A stretch of 64,000 nt of DNA, taken from Seiridium cupressi. Taxonomy: Eukaryota > Ascomycota > Sordariomycetes > Amphisphaeriales > Sporocadaceae. The notes below the pieces were generated by a model, which worked only from the letters and a program-made list of their open reading frames with translations, was not told the origin of the DNA and did not search any database. Below, one piece after another: positions 11,311-22,442 of the stretch (position 1 is the stretch's first letter; the number at the start of each line of letters is the position of its first letter). Both the position numbers and the translations under genes were made by a program. Location: assembly GCA_036674765.1 (NCBI GenBank), contig JARVKI010000050.1, positions 124,001 to 188,000 on the forward strand, read 5' to 3'.

Positions 11311-11982
11311 GCACAGCATATATAATACAAATAAACCCAAAATAAACACATATATATACATCCAATGCCAATCTCATCGTGAAGCTTTCGTTTGATTCTC
11401 CCCGGCGACGCTACTAGGTTGTCTTCATTCGTGCGTAAGCTGCCTCCGCTTATATCCCTGTGAATATCCACATCGATCTCAGCGTATTATCAAGTCTTCG
11501 CTAAGCCTGCATGATTACAACCCACTCTTTTAGAGTACCTTGTGTATTCTGTATGATGCCATGGTATGTTTGCTAAGGCGCAGTGCATGCTCTCACTACA
11601 AGTTTACCACTACTACGTGGTAGGACTAGGTCTTACATTTCTTGGCTGTTGCCAATCCCAGCCGCATCCTTCGCCAAACGGAGCTTATGGCACGGAGTTA
11701 CGAAACCCGACTCCGTTTCAGATCCACATTTATCAGTGGAATTCGTGGAAACATCTGAAACCCGATCAATACGAACAGAAGTCATCTGGCGGGTTTGGGT
11801 AGGTCTGGATTAGCTCTCGTCTCCCCATTCTCATCGGTGGTCGGTTTTGTAATTTCGAAATCTGTGTTGTACATTTGCGTAGTTTGAGGAGTGCTACTCT
11901 AGTTGCCTCTGGTCGGGATTGAGCATCATACTACATCGCCGGGCTTCGAACCCCTGACCGGGCCCAGTCCGCTTGGGGCAGC
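11311..11982. other. Intergenic region between HET and Zn2Cys6 genes
   Basis: An AT-rich block with TATATATA near 11349 follows the HET stop and may be its 3' end. The rest is the upstream region of the regulator gene. Two overlapping 76-78-codon open frames around 11566-11813 have no features. The sequence around 11940-11960 carries a tRNA B-box-like string on the minus strand, but no cloverleaf can be built. Confidence 0.45.
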
Positions 11983-14277
11983 ATGGCATCCACTCAGAGC
12001 TCGGCGACTAACGCATCTGCACCCTATGGGCACGCGTGTGCCAACTGCTCGAAAGCGAAGACTCGGTGCATTCCGCGGGCAGTAGGGATATGTGAGAGGT
12101 CAGCGTCCTTATGGATCTAATTCGAGTACGTAACTGACAAATTCGGGGCGTAGATGCCACCGGTTGGATAAAGTTTGTACACCGTCTACAACTGTCCGGA
12201 AGCGGCAGAGCAATAGATCGCCACCATCCTCAAGTCAAAGGACACGACTAGAAAAAAGACTAGATGATCTGGTCACGTTGATTCAGGCACAAAATGCACA
12301 GCCCGCCCAAGACGTTCCGCCCACTTCAGATCCAGAAGTTGGTCCTGGAGATGGACATCCATGGATACCAGAAACTTGGAAACATCGCACATCGGGTGCA
12401 AGGGATGCTAATTTAGCAAATTCAAATCAACCCTTGCTCAATGATGCTTCGGGCTCTAGTAATCCGTTCTTGGAGCGAGCTGTGATAACACCAGCAACAA
12501 CAGCCTACTCCACGCCAGGCCCATCGGCACCATCATCTCGAGTGGATGAGTCGTCTCCCATTAAAGCAGAGCAGCTTCTCCATGGTTTTCGAACCTTTTA
12601 CGCAAAGCGCACTCCGTTTCTTTATGTAAGTACCAAAACTCATCCATAAATAATATTTTTCTTCTTCTCCCCCTCCACTGTGGTGATCTTGAATGGGCAT
12701 GGAAGTGCAATATGGAAAATCTCGTTCGAAGTTCCATAAGAATGTCTACGTTCTTTTTGCTACTGCTTTAGTGAAGGAAGTGGTAAACATCCCGAAATAA
12801 ATTTAGATGATATATTAATGTTTGCCTTCTACTCAGATTCCCGCCACAACAACAGCACAACAGTTGCAGCATGAACGTCCCTTCTTCTGGCTTGTGATCA
12901 GAGCTATCTGCACCAAATCCAATCTAGAACAGGATAAACTTGGGACACACATTCGTGAGATACTAGGCAAACAAATCCTGGTGGAATTCCAAAGGAATAT
13001 TGATCTCCTTATGGGGTTACTGACCTACTTAAGCTGGTGAGGCAAATCGTCGAGCCATTGGAATGATGCTCGTTAACATCGACGTAGGTCCATGTCTTTT
13101 GCACGTGGCCGACCATATATGTGCGCGTTGACCAGTCTGGCATCGTCAGTGTTGTTCGACCTCCGCCTCGATAGGAAACAACACGAAGCTGGTGTAAACC
13201 CATCCTTGAACTGCTTCAAGCCATATGCCTTTCCAAAACCACCACCTACCGCCAATCCGAGCGCACGAACAAATGAGGAAAGGCGGGCGGTGCTTGGATG
13301 TTTCCTCACCACATCAATGTTAGTATCCATGAATATGCCTTCAAGCTGAACCTAGGAAAGACTGACTGAGCTCTTAGTGTCTCCTGCTACATGAGATTTG
13401 AAGCTGCGCGCTGGAAACCTCATTTCGAGGAATCTTTGATACACCTATGGGAAGTGCCAGAAGCGCAGTCGGATAGACCACTCGCGGCTCTCACTCGCAT
13501 CATGGCTATCGTGGATAAGGCTACACGACTCAGTTTCAGAATCGAGGACCCTGATACTGGCCCTCCGCCCATTTTCCATATAAAAGCATTGCTAGCATCC
13601 TTACAACAGGTCAAAGGCACCTTCACGGCAGACATACTAGAGAACTGTAAGTATAGAGAATGTAGCTCGTGCCTCATTACTCACTGACGAACAAAGATAT
13701 GGTCAAGGCCCAATTGTACAGTGCTGAAGCAGTGATATACGAATTAGCCACATTCCAGCCACCGTCAGAATCACCGTTCAAGTCCCTCGATTACAAGCGG
13801 AGAGAATACCTGCACGCGTGCCTCGAAGCAGCCAAGAACTTCTTGGATTTATTTTTGACTATAGAGCCGGAAGAATATCCCGGCTTGCCTTTCTGGATCA
13901 TGATTGAGTACGCACACAGCTCTCAGGTGGTATATCGTCTTTCACTCCTGGATGATCCCGGGTGGGACCGGAGCATGGTGAGGCAGACAGCCGATATCAT
14001 TTACTACCTCGAGAAAGTTGCGTTAAATATGGACCAGGCGCATGACGTGGGAGACTACAGTATCAACGGAACGGATAGTCTTTTCACGAAGGCCGCCGCA
14101 TCGCTGAGGATGACAATCCCGACCTGGACCGCGAATCTGGAGCAAGTCGGGGCTTTCACAGCCGCACAAATTAGCAATAGCGCTAGTAGAGCGAACGAGC
14201 CCAATGATCCCATGTTGATGGATTTTACGGATGATACGTGGTTGACTGATATGTTTGCGTCGTGGGAGGGGCACTAA
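11983..14277 (+). CDS. Zn2Cys6 transcription factor, 622 aa, six exons
   Basis: Exons 11983-12098, 12154-12625, 12837-13036, 13088-13318, 13378-13646 and 13697-14277 join in frame with GT-AG introns. The DNA-binding domain is split by intron 1. Cysteines at 19, 22, 29, 37, 40 and 47 give CX2CX6CX7CX2CX6C, a fungal binuclear zinc cluster. A basic, Ser-rich linker and a short coiled coil (about residues 63-83) follow. The middle and C-terminal regions resemble the fungal regulatory domain downstream of such fingers (TSIVSCYMRFEAARW, PFWIMIEYAHSSQVVYRLSLLDDP). It lies 0.8 kb before a same-strand DHA2 transporter, so it may once have controlled that gene. The target pathway cannot be read from sequence. 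Confidence 0.88.
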
Positions 14278-15072
14278 ATTGCTACAGAAATATTGGCAAG
14301 CGGTAGGTTACCTCCTTTTGGCAATACCCAAGAGGTGCTTGTTAGAATTGATTATCCCCCTGTTATATTCTATTTCCATGCATTTTCTAGAAAGATGGGC
14401 CTTTTCTCTATCCGAGTGCATGCCACATAGAACTAACAAGAATGCAACTCGCCACTGACCAGTGGTACGTGGTGGAAACGAAAGTAATTGGTATCATGGA
14501 AATTGAAAATATGAGTGCGTTGCCAACGTTTTGAACATCCCGATTCCCAGAAATACAGTGGCTCTGCCTTGCGAAATGCGAGCATCATAATCCCCTGTGC
14601 GCCATAGCGGTAGGCAACGGCTAGAGACATACAAACAGAAAAGAAAAAAAGCCGGTATCAAGTGCCTAGTCATCATGCGATTTCCGGGTCAATTACGCCC
14701 GTATTACTTATTAAGCGAGCAAATGCCAGAGTAGGCAGGCATATTTCATTTTCAATGCCAATCCAAATCCCGGCCCGTACATTAAAATTCTTCGGACCAG
14801 CAGCAAAGTTGCAGCCTGTCAATGCTGTGCCACGAGAACCACTTTCCGTGTTGACGGGTTTCGGCTTTCATCAGCACCAGCACCCCGATGTCATACCCCT
14901 AGCAACCTTAAGTAATAACAATATATCACACGGATTCACACTCGACATGGAGGACCTGTGGGAGTGGTACTTGTTGTCTTACATGCCACAACCGCCGCAC
15001 CTCAAGATCAATTCGGGCATCCACTAGATTGAAAAGTCTGCCTTCCCCTCAAATGTATTACTGTTACACCAG
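14278..15072. other. Intergenic region upstream of the DHA2 transporter relic
   Basis: About 0.8 kb without a supported gene. Open frames at 14433-14676 (minus) and 14662-15027 (plus) lack features. It would contain the transporter promoter and any binding site for the neighbouring Zn2Cys6 factor. I saw no clear CGG-N-CCG pair. Confidence 0.45.
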
Positions 15073-17468
15073 ATGGAGACGGACTTGACGATACGGCCAC
15101 AGAGCCTCGAGCCTGCACTGGAGTCGACCACCAAGCCACACAGTGAGGACACACATGTAAAAGGCGAGAAAGCAACAAGCGAGAAAGAGATGGAAGACGA
15201 TAGGACTGAGACAGATACGCCTGTCGGTGGGAAGGTAGAGAATGCCTCCGAAAAGGACGTCGACAAGGTTTACATCACTGGGATCCCGCTGATCATTGTC
15301 ATGGGCAGTTGTAAGTAACTTCGGGTGTTATTTCATGCCATTTGTAGTCTCTCTTATGAGCAAATAATTCTTGGCTGGGTGCTTTTGCTCTTGAAACATT
15401 AGCTTCACGCCTCGATAACTCCTCAAGTATACTCGAAAATGGAATTGCTAACCCTGGGTGTTGTAGTGGCACTGACTTGCTTCCTGATGTTGCTAGATAC
15501 AAGTATCCTAAGCACCGTACGTGGACAAACCTCGTGCATTCGACCAGAGGAGTCACGACATGGACGGAAGCTAATAGTATGCAGGCTATTCCGAGTATCA
15601 CGGCCGAGTTTCAATCACTTCCAGATATCGGATGGTATACTGCGGCGTATCAATTAGCAAGGCATGTTCTGCCTAGTTCTATCACTTTCAGAGGGGCTCA
15701 AGAATACAGATATACTATCAGTATAATAGTGCATCCTTACAGCCGCTTACGGGAAAGTTCTATACATATTTCAAAGCTAAAGTACGAGAAGCCGGTTTGA
15801 GCTGAAAGGTTCTAGCTATCGCTCGTACGTAAGCTGACTATGGAATAGTGGACGTACTTGATATTCTTTTTGATATTCGAGTTGGGGTCTCTCATATGCG
15901 GTCTAGCGAAATCTTCGCCCATGCTGATCGGTGGCCGAGCCATTGCAGGATTAGGAGGCTCTGGTCTCATGAGTATGTACTTTGTTGGACGCTTCGAGTC
16001 AATACTCTCAGATCTTCTATTGAGACTCGCAGAACGTACCTGCAAGAGTGGTTACTAACGTACGTCGGATGTAGACGGAGGCATGACTATTATTGCCGGA
16101 GCAGTACCATTGGAACAACGCCCGTGTGAGGTCCCCTGCATTGGATCTTGTTACTGAGAGAGAAGAAATTAATATGAGAATACAATATACACTGGATTAC
16201 TGATCGGCATTGGGCAACTCGGCATCATTTGTGGTCCACTCATCGGCGGTGCTCTGACTCAGTACACGACCTGGCGATGGTGTACGTTTGCTCACTACTC
16301 GATCCGAACGAATCAAGCTAACAGGCTGGATATAGGCTTCTTCATTAACCTCCCAGTCGGCGGGGCTTTAGCTTTCTTGTTGATATTCTGCAAAACGCCC
16401 GATATAACGGTCAAGCCGCCTTTCTCTCTCCCTCGTGCGCGCGACGATACCAGAACTTGACCTCGTGGGCTTTGCTCTCTTCGCACCCGCAGCTGTCATG
16501 TTCCTCCTCGCATTGCAATGGGGTGGCAACAACTATCCCTGGAACAGTTCGGTTGTTATCGGATTATTTGTCGGCGCTGGCGCAACGGCGATTCTGTTTG
16601 TGCTCTGGGAACGTCACATGGGTGAACGTGCCATGCTTCCTGGGTCTGTCATCAAGCAGCGTATTGTCTGGAGCAGCGCTGTCAACGGCATGTCGCTTAT
16701 GGCCATCATTTTCACGGCGGCCCAGTACATGCCTATTTATTTTCAGGGAGTCAGAGGCGAGGGCCCAGCAATGAGTGGTGTTGATTTGCTGCCGAGCATC
16801 CTAGGCCAGCTATTCATGGCGGTCATGTCAGGTATACTGATTCAGAGGGTAGGGTAATACCTGCCATTCGCCTCTATCAGTGGGGCGACCAGTGCAATTG
16901 GTAACGGACTTGTCTCAGCTTACACGCCATGGACAGAGACGGCAAAGTGGGCAGGCTACCAGATTCTGCTTGGTGGAGGGCGAGGCATTGGGATGCAGAT
17001 GGTACGTAAACTGATTCCTCCCAACACCCAGGAAAGGACTTCTTTGTAGATCTCTAATGCTAACACGGACATAATCAGGGCGTGGTAGCAGTCCAGAACG
17101 TGCTTTCACCTCACCAAATCCCCGTGGGCGTGGCGTTTCTCATCTTCTGCCAGAACTTTTCGGGTGCTATCTTTGTAGTCGTCGGCACCGTCATCTTCAC
17201 GCAGAGTTTAGTGTCAGAGCTGGCGGTGCATGCGTCGTCCGTATCGCCCGAGGCAGCGCTTGCTGCCGGTGCCAGCGCGAGCGCGGTACGTTCGCTTGTG
17301 CCGGCTGGCAGTTCTGAGCTTGATGGTGTACTGGTGTCGTTCGCCAATGCAATTAGTAAAGTGTTTTACTTGCTCGTCGCATGTTCTTTGGTGGGAATGG
17401 TATCGGCGTTTGGGATGGGCTGGGTTAACGTCAGGAAGAAGAAGGCCCAAGTGAAGGGAGATGCTTGA
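15073..17468 (+). pseudogene. Decayed DHA2-type major-facilitator drug/H+ antiporter
   Basis: A many-exon transporter of the 14-helix DHA2 family, the type exporting toxins and drugs at the plasma membrane. Exons read 15073-15310, 15467-15516, 15585-15661, 15730-15781, 15849-15972 and from 16075. They give the acidic N-terminal tail, then [64 protein letters not shown] and FFINLPVGGALAFLL. The frame then breaks. After KPPFSLPRA at about 16430 the continuing family sequence IPELDLVGFALFAP is in the +1 frame, and no intron can bridge this. A second lesion is TAA at 16855-16857, inside the V-G-x-Y-L-P-F block. The C-terminal part (17079-17468) is otherwise intact. The exon 6 end near 16125 also has no good donor. 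Two independent lesions argue for a pseudogene, but sequencing error remains possible for the frameshift. Confidence 0.82.
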
Positions 17469-18557
17469 TGGACTTTTGGTAATGCATCTCGTGCGCTTGA
17501 TTAGGATGACCATATTCGTATACAACCTATTAGGCATATAGAACTGGAGCGCAGGATTTAATACCATGATGTGAGATGTCCAACTTATCGCAATACCGCT
17601 CACACCTCTACTAGTGCTCTGAGGATTAGTTGGCAAGCTCGCCAGGGACGCGTCCTACCCGGTCCTCTGACTATCCCGCTCGTAACTTATTATTTGAACG
17701 AGTCCGAGCTTTGTTAGGCACAACCCACCAAGGCTTTACGGGCACTGACTTCGTGCAGATGATGACACTTTGTATTGCAGATACAACAACTATAACTAAT
17801 GATAATAGGTGTTCGAGTGCAGGAGAACTCCGAGTGGCCACTGGTAAGTCTGTACGGCGATGTGCAGACAGCTCCCTTCTCATTTGTTGAAAAATGATCC
17901 ATCAAGCTCTAAAATCGTTGCTAGTACACTATAACAATTCTAGGCTAGATATATGACAACGTTCCCCTGCCGATTGATTGCCCTGTCCGGTACACCGCAT
18001 GATTTTAAGTGCTGTGTGATTTTATTCATAGGGTTCTCTGCTGAACTTTGCTCCTAACCTAATGTGTTTGCTAAACGTGATCGTCGCAGTTTCCACACCA
18101 CGGAGACTTTCCCAATATGAAGCTTGTTTCAAGTAGCGACGATCCCAGTATTACTCGGCGACATCACAGATCCACAAGCCAGTTTGTGATAAATAGGACA
18201 GAATGCGGACTTTGGTAGGCTGTTCATGAGCCAAGACCAGAGATGCTCGATGGGATTGGCCAATGTCGAGGATTCTTTTTGTTCTATGCCTTCCCAAAAC
18301 GTGGGACTCGGCCGTCTGGTACTAAATTGGCAACTGGAGAAGTTTGAAATCAGTGGAGATGGGTTGGAGTCTGGAGTTTAGGGTCTCTAGGCGTGTGAAC
18401 AGCACTAACGGCGCCCCGTCCGCCTGGGGATTTACCGGGAAACTGCATGAATGTAGTGGTTGAGGCTGCTCAATGTTTCGCCGGCTTTTAAAGTTGACGA
18501 AATTTACACCTGGACCTGCCAGATCATCATTCAACTTTGAAGCTGATGTAGTTCACG
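17469..18557. other. Intergenic region, no gene seen
   Basis: About 1.1 kb. Open frames of 60-86 codons at 17630-17905 and 18322-18534 overlap on opposite strands and have no features. It probably contains the promoter of the SGNH hydrolase gene on its right side. Confidence 0.45.
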
Positions 18558-19620
18558 ATGGTTGCACAGTCGAGCATCCCAAGCTCCTTGGGCGCGCTGA
18601 TTCCAGGATTGGCAAGAAAATACATGACCGCCGTGTTCGCTGCAGCCTGTTTCTCTCTGCTGATGATTGGTGAGCTCCCCCCTTACCAACTGCCCTGTCG
18701 CCAAGGGCCGCGCCGTTCCCAGCGCTTTACGAGATCAGGCTCCGCTGACCTCAATTGGGACGACTATAGCCGTTTCTCTTCCTGGGACAGTCCGCCTCGA
18801 TACGCAATGGATATTCAAATACTACGGCGGTGGCGCTGAGAAGCCTGTTGCAGATGGAACACCGCTCAGGATCATGACCCTCGGCGCCTCGGTCTGTCGG
18901 GGCGACGTATCGACCGGCACCGTGGGCTTCCGCAAGCCGCTGCGCGACAAGCTCGTCTCGATCGGTAATATGGTGAACATGGTCGGCTCTGCCAGGGTTG
19001 GAGAGATGAAAGACAACGACGTCGAGGCGCACCCGGGGAACCGCGTCGACCAGGTACACGAGTGGGCCACACACAGCGTGCCGGCCGCGAAGCCCAATCT
19101 GTTCTTGATGAACGTAGGGTCCAACGACTGTCTGCAGTACTGGGATCTGCCGAACTACCATGTGCGATTGAATGACTTCATCGACTTCCTGTTGGCACAG
19201 TCGCCGAGAGCGACGGTAGTCATGTCCACGCTGTTGACTAACACGGTGCCCAACACTGAGCCTTGTATCTTGGATGTCAATCGCCAGATCAGGGAATTGT
19301 ATGAGGCTTTGAGGGAACAGGGCAGACCAGTGGTCTTGGCAGAGATGCATGATCAGTTCGTGCCAGAAGGAGACACGTTAGAGAGGCCACATCCAGCCCA
19401 CATTAGCCCTGATGGTACGCACCCGGGCGACGAGGGCTATGCAATGATGGCAGACATCTTCTACCAGACAATCCGCGAGGCCGACAGCAACGGGTTCTTC
19501 CAGGCGGCAGAGGATGTGGGCATTCCGGATGATGGGGACGCTGAAAGGGACATAGAGGAACAAATTCAATTAGCTCAACAATTTGAGGATGTCGCACAGC
19601 CTCTGCGAACGCGTCACTAA
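18558..19620 (+). CDS. Membrane-anchored or secreted SGNH/GDSL-type hydrolase, 320 aa
   Basis: Exon 18558-18669 joins 18770-19620 across a 100-nt intron (GTGAGC donor, CGCTGAC branch, CTATAG acceptor). The splice gives an N-terminal hydrophobic segment, YMTAVFAAACFSLLMIAVSL (residues 22-41), after a short basic stretch, hence a signal anchor. The catalytic blocks follow. Block I reads IMTLGASVCRGD with Ser78, GAS in place of the usual GDS. GSNDC is block III (154-158), and SPDGTHPGDEGYAMMA is block V with Asp252 and His255. The block spacing recalls fungal acetylesterases of the CE3 type, so an esterase acting on acetylated polysaccharide is plausible, but the substrate is not visible. It is convergent with the kinase gene, with a 242-nt gap. 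Confidence 0.85.
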
Positions 19621-19862
19621 CTAGACGGAACGCGGTGATAGGCATAATTACGACAGGCATAGACATAGAGTTAGAAGGATTGTAATAAACATAGCTGGGC
19701 ATCCTATTCTGTTGATGGTATATTACGCTGAAGAGGTATCACACTGCTATGGTTTGCAATTTAGATGTTGACCTCGTTATTGCTAATAACGACTAGCACT
19801 AGCAAGGAGCAAACAGATCGCCACACGCAGCACGGGATCGTGCAGCACTAATGTAAGACAAA

Positions 19863-21548
19863 TCAAGCTCCTTTACCAGGAGCGCTATTACAAGAGCATT
19901 GCAATCCACTTTGCAAATTTTGGCCGTGACCTGTAAAATGGAGATGATGTACTTGGGACCCATGTGAAGAACTCCAAGCCTGCTTTAGTCCAATGCCGGC
20001 CAATGCAGGCACAATCACGAGACAGACAAGCAATGCAGCACCATTCCCAGGCAGTAAACCCCGTGCCATATGCCACAGCCGCTGAGATCCTGCTGAAATC
20101 CAGCCTCTTACTGGCATCGCGGTTGTGTTCAGTATTCGGGCAGCCGCAGAACTCTTGGACTCGGCGACTCCAGATATCCATGGATGCGAGCAGACGTCAG
20201 CCGCGCTCAGTCTCTCATTCGGCGAGTATCTTAGCATCTTCTGCAGTAGCTCGCCCAGACTTAACGACTCTTCTCGCGAATACGTCCATTCCGAGGTTAT
20301 TGTCTCGGTGCCGTCTTGATGCCCTACAGTTGTCGCTCGCTGTTGTCCCACTTTGCCCGATAAAACATCAGCATAACCTTTCTCTGACATGAGTTCTTCT
20401 TGAAGGCCTCGCAATTGGCTTAGAGAGCAAGTCGCTGGCCCCCCTTTCTCCTTGGGTTTAGTTGCGAAGGGCGGCTTGTACCGCTTGTTGTCCCAAACAG
20501 CGCGGTATTCGTCAGGCAAAGGTCCCAGCAACACCTCGATGGCTTGGATGACCTGGCTAAACCCAGCTCCCGAGAAAGCGCCTTCGACGAGAAGCAACTC
20601 GTCAGTTCTCACTTGATAAAGTGTGCATGCGAAAGACCATATATCGGATTTTATGCTAGGGGCTTTTCCGAACAAAACCTCTGGGGCGGCGTAAGGCGCG
20701 GGGATCCCACTGCCTTCCTTAGGACTGTCGATTACGAAGGACTCTCCGAAATCGATGACCATGATGTTGTCCGTGATAAGATCTTTGAACTTATAGAAGG
20801 ATGTGGGGGCAACGCAATATTCGGGGGCTATTGGCCGAGGTTCAACGCCCGAGACAGTCTCGATCTGTATCTCGTCCGGCTCCCCAAGCGTTTCAAGAAT
20901 GGCTTCTTTGCCGAGCTTGCCTAGCGCATCTTGATCAATCTCCATCAAGATGTTCTTTGGCTTTAGGTCGTTGTGGCAAACACCCTTAGAGTGAAGGAAG
21001 CGGATAGCCTCAGCGATCTGTCGACAGACGGCCCTTGATCTTATAGCTGTATCTGTAGCTGTGTGTTTCAAGGAAACTCGCCAGTTATCCACCGACGGTC
21101 CAAGAATAGGCATCACAAAGCAGAGGTGCCGGCCATTAGGGCCGTCGATCCAAAATCCATCAAGAGGAACAGCTATGTGGTGTGCTTCTAGATCTTCATT
21201 AGATGAAGTTATTCCTAAATGCTTGAAGATCTTGGCGTCTCCGTTGCTGAGGGAGTGTGAAGCTGCGAAAATTTTCAACGCCCTCCATTTTGCGACGTTC
21301 CGATCCCAGCAAAGCCAGACAGTTCCATACCCGCCATTTCCCAACTTATGTATCACTTCAAACCTGTCGTCTAATATGTCTCCAAGATGCACTGGGTGAA
21401 AGCCTCCTTTATTGTACCTGGAAGGGTCTTCAGTTCCGTATTCAGCAAATGTTGAATCGTATGTATATTCCTGGAGTACTTGAGTACTATGGTTATCCAT
21501 CTTTGAAGGGCCGAGCGGTTTGTGTAGTCGAGACGAATAATTTGCCAA
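19863..21548 (-). CDS. SRPK-like protein kinase with C-terminal membrane segment, 561 aa
   Basis: Single exon. The sequence follows the SRPK (SR-protein kinase) pattern seen in expanded fungal families: YNKGGFHPVHLGDILDDRF, then the glycine loop KLGNGGYGTVWLCWD (68-82) and the ATP lysine K92 in RALKIF. The catalytic loop reads CHNDLKPKN (191-199) with Asp194. The magnesium loop is DFG (266-268), and APYAAPEVLFG and SDIWSFACTLY follow. The HRD Arg is Asn (HND), so the kinase is non-RD. A large spacer separates the two halves of the C-lobe, as in SRPKs. After the kinase ends near 458, residues 503-522 form one hydrophobic helix, followed by a His-rich tail, which suggests tail-anchoring in a membrane. 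The second Met (residue 17) is an alternative start. Confidence 0.85.
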   Translation of the reverse strand: MANYSSRLHKPLGPSKMDNHSTQVLQEYTYDSTFAEYGTEDPSRYNKGGFHPVHLGDILDDRFEVIHKLGNGGYGTVWLCWDRNVAKWRALKIFAASHSLSNGDAKIFKHLGITSSNEDLEAHHIAVPLDGFWIDGPNGRHLCFVMPILGPSVDNWRVSLKHTATDTAIRSRAVCRQIAEAIRFLHSKGVCHNDLKPKNILMEIDQDALGKLGKEAILETLGEPDEIQIETVSGVEPRPIAPEYCVAPTSFYKFKDLITDNIMVIDFGESFVIDSPKEGSGIPAPYAAPEVLFGKAPSIKSDIWSFACTLYQVRTDELLLVEGAFSGAGFSQVIQAIEVLLGPLPDEYRAVWDNKRYKPPFATKPKEKGGPATCSLSQLRGLQEELMSEKGYADVLSGKVGQQRATTVGHQDGTETITSEWTYSREESLSLGELLQKMLRYSPNERLSAADVCSHPWISGVAESKSSAAARILNTTAMPVRGWISAGSQRLWHMARGLLPGNGAALLVCLVIVPALAGIGLKQAWSSSHGSQVHHLHFTGHGQNLQSGLQCSCNSAPGKGA

Positions 21549-22442
21549 CTTGATCTAATTTCCTGGACGATGTAATGGGCTGTCGGGATGTGGTTGATTA
21601 AGGTAGCGGTAGGTTTGGCAGTTGTGTCGTTGTCACTGGTCGTTTGAGCTGGCCAAAGCACGGCAGCATATCGAATCAAGCCATTTTAAGTAACTGAAAT
21701 CAATAATAACTGATAAAAGATATTATGGTGAGTGTCGATTCCAAATATATTTCTTTGTCTCTTCTCTCCTTGTTCGCTAGGGTGACGCGGGTGGAGACAA
21801 CGGAACAAGCCTGCGCTGGTTGTTTTCATTTTACGAAGAAGATACAGTAAATGGTAAGAGATTCTACTAGGATAAATCATGCAATTCTACCTCTACAATT
21901 CAATGCATTACGGCCCTTGAGACAAAGTGGTCGCTCAATCCCGGGAAAATCTTGTTAGTAATTGCCTTTCGAGAGTCGCTGCGTGTATATACGATGCCCA
22001 TATAGAATAAACATGGACTAAATTATGCATATAAAAGTGTAGTAGGTTGAGATTCTGAAGCAGTATGGTGTCAAATTTCAATATTTAGGATAATTGGGAC
22101 CTTTCAGTCTTACAGGGACGTGCAACTAATGACGAGGCACTGGGCAGCACGAGCATCTCCTCGTCGACACAGCCTAGCATAGATATTCATCCAAATGGAG
22201 AGCACCAGGGAAAGGAAGAGTTCAGATACATTCGGAAAACCCTTTGTGGGCACCTTTCATATCATACCATCTAGATCTTTTGATGAGGAGTATAAGGGTT
22301 GATGAAATACGCTTTGTTTCTTTCGGCTTTGTCAACAGATTTATCGCTATCTCTATGTTGCCTCCTAGCTTTCTTCGGGCTGATATGGTTTGGACTCGAT
22401 TTCAAATAACTGTTCATCGTCATCGATAGCACAGAGTATGAA
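21549..22442. other. Intergenic region between divergent genes
   Basis: About 0.9 kb, AT-rich, between the kinase (minus) and an unrecognised gene (plus). Small open frames on both strands have no features. It likely holds two promoters. Confidence 0.45.

Noticed and set aside
11900..11985. Possible tRNA on the minus strand (GGTTCGAAGCC string)
   Set aside because: Only a B-box-like string is present. No acceptor, D or anticodon stem can be paired around it.
16411..16455. A short intron to explain the frame change in the DHA2 transporter
   Set aside because: The possible 44-nt and 19-nt introns give the wrong frame or are too short, so a true frameshift is preferred.
18751..19350. 199-codon minus-strand open frame
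   Set aside because: It overlaps the SGNH hydrolase coding exon, which carries the catalytic blocks; no features of its own.
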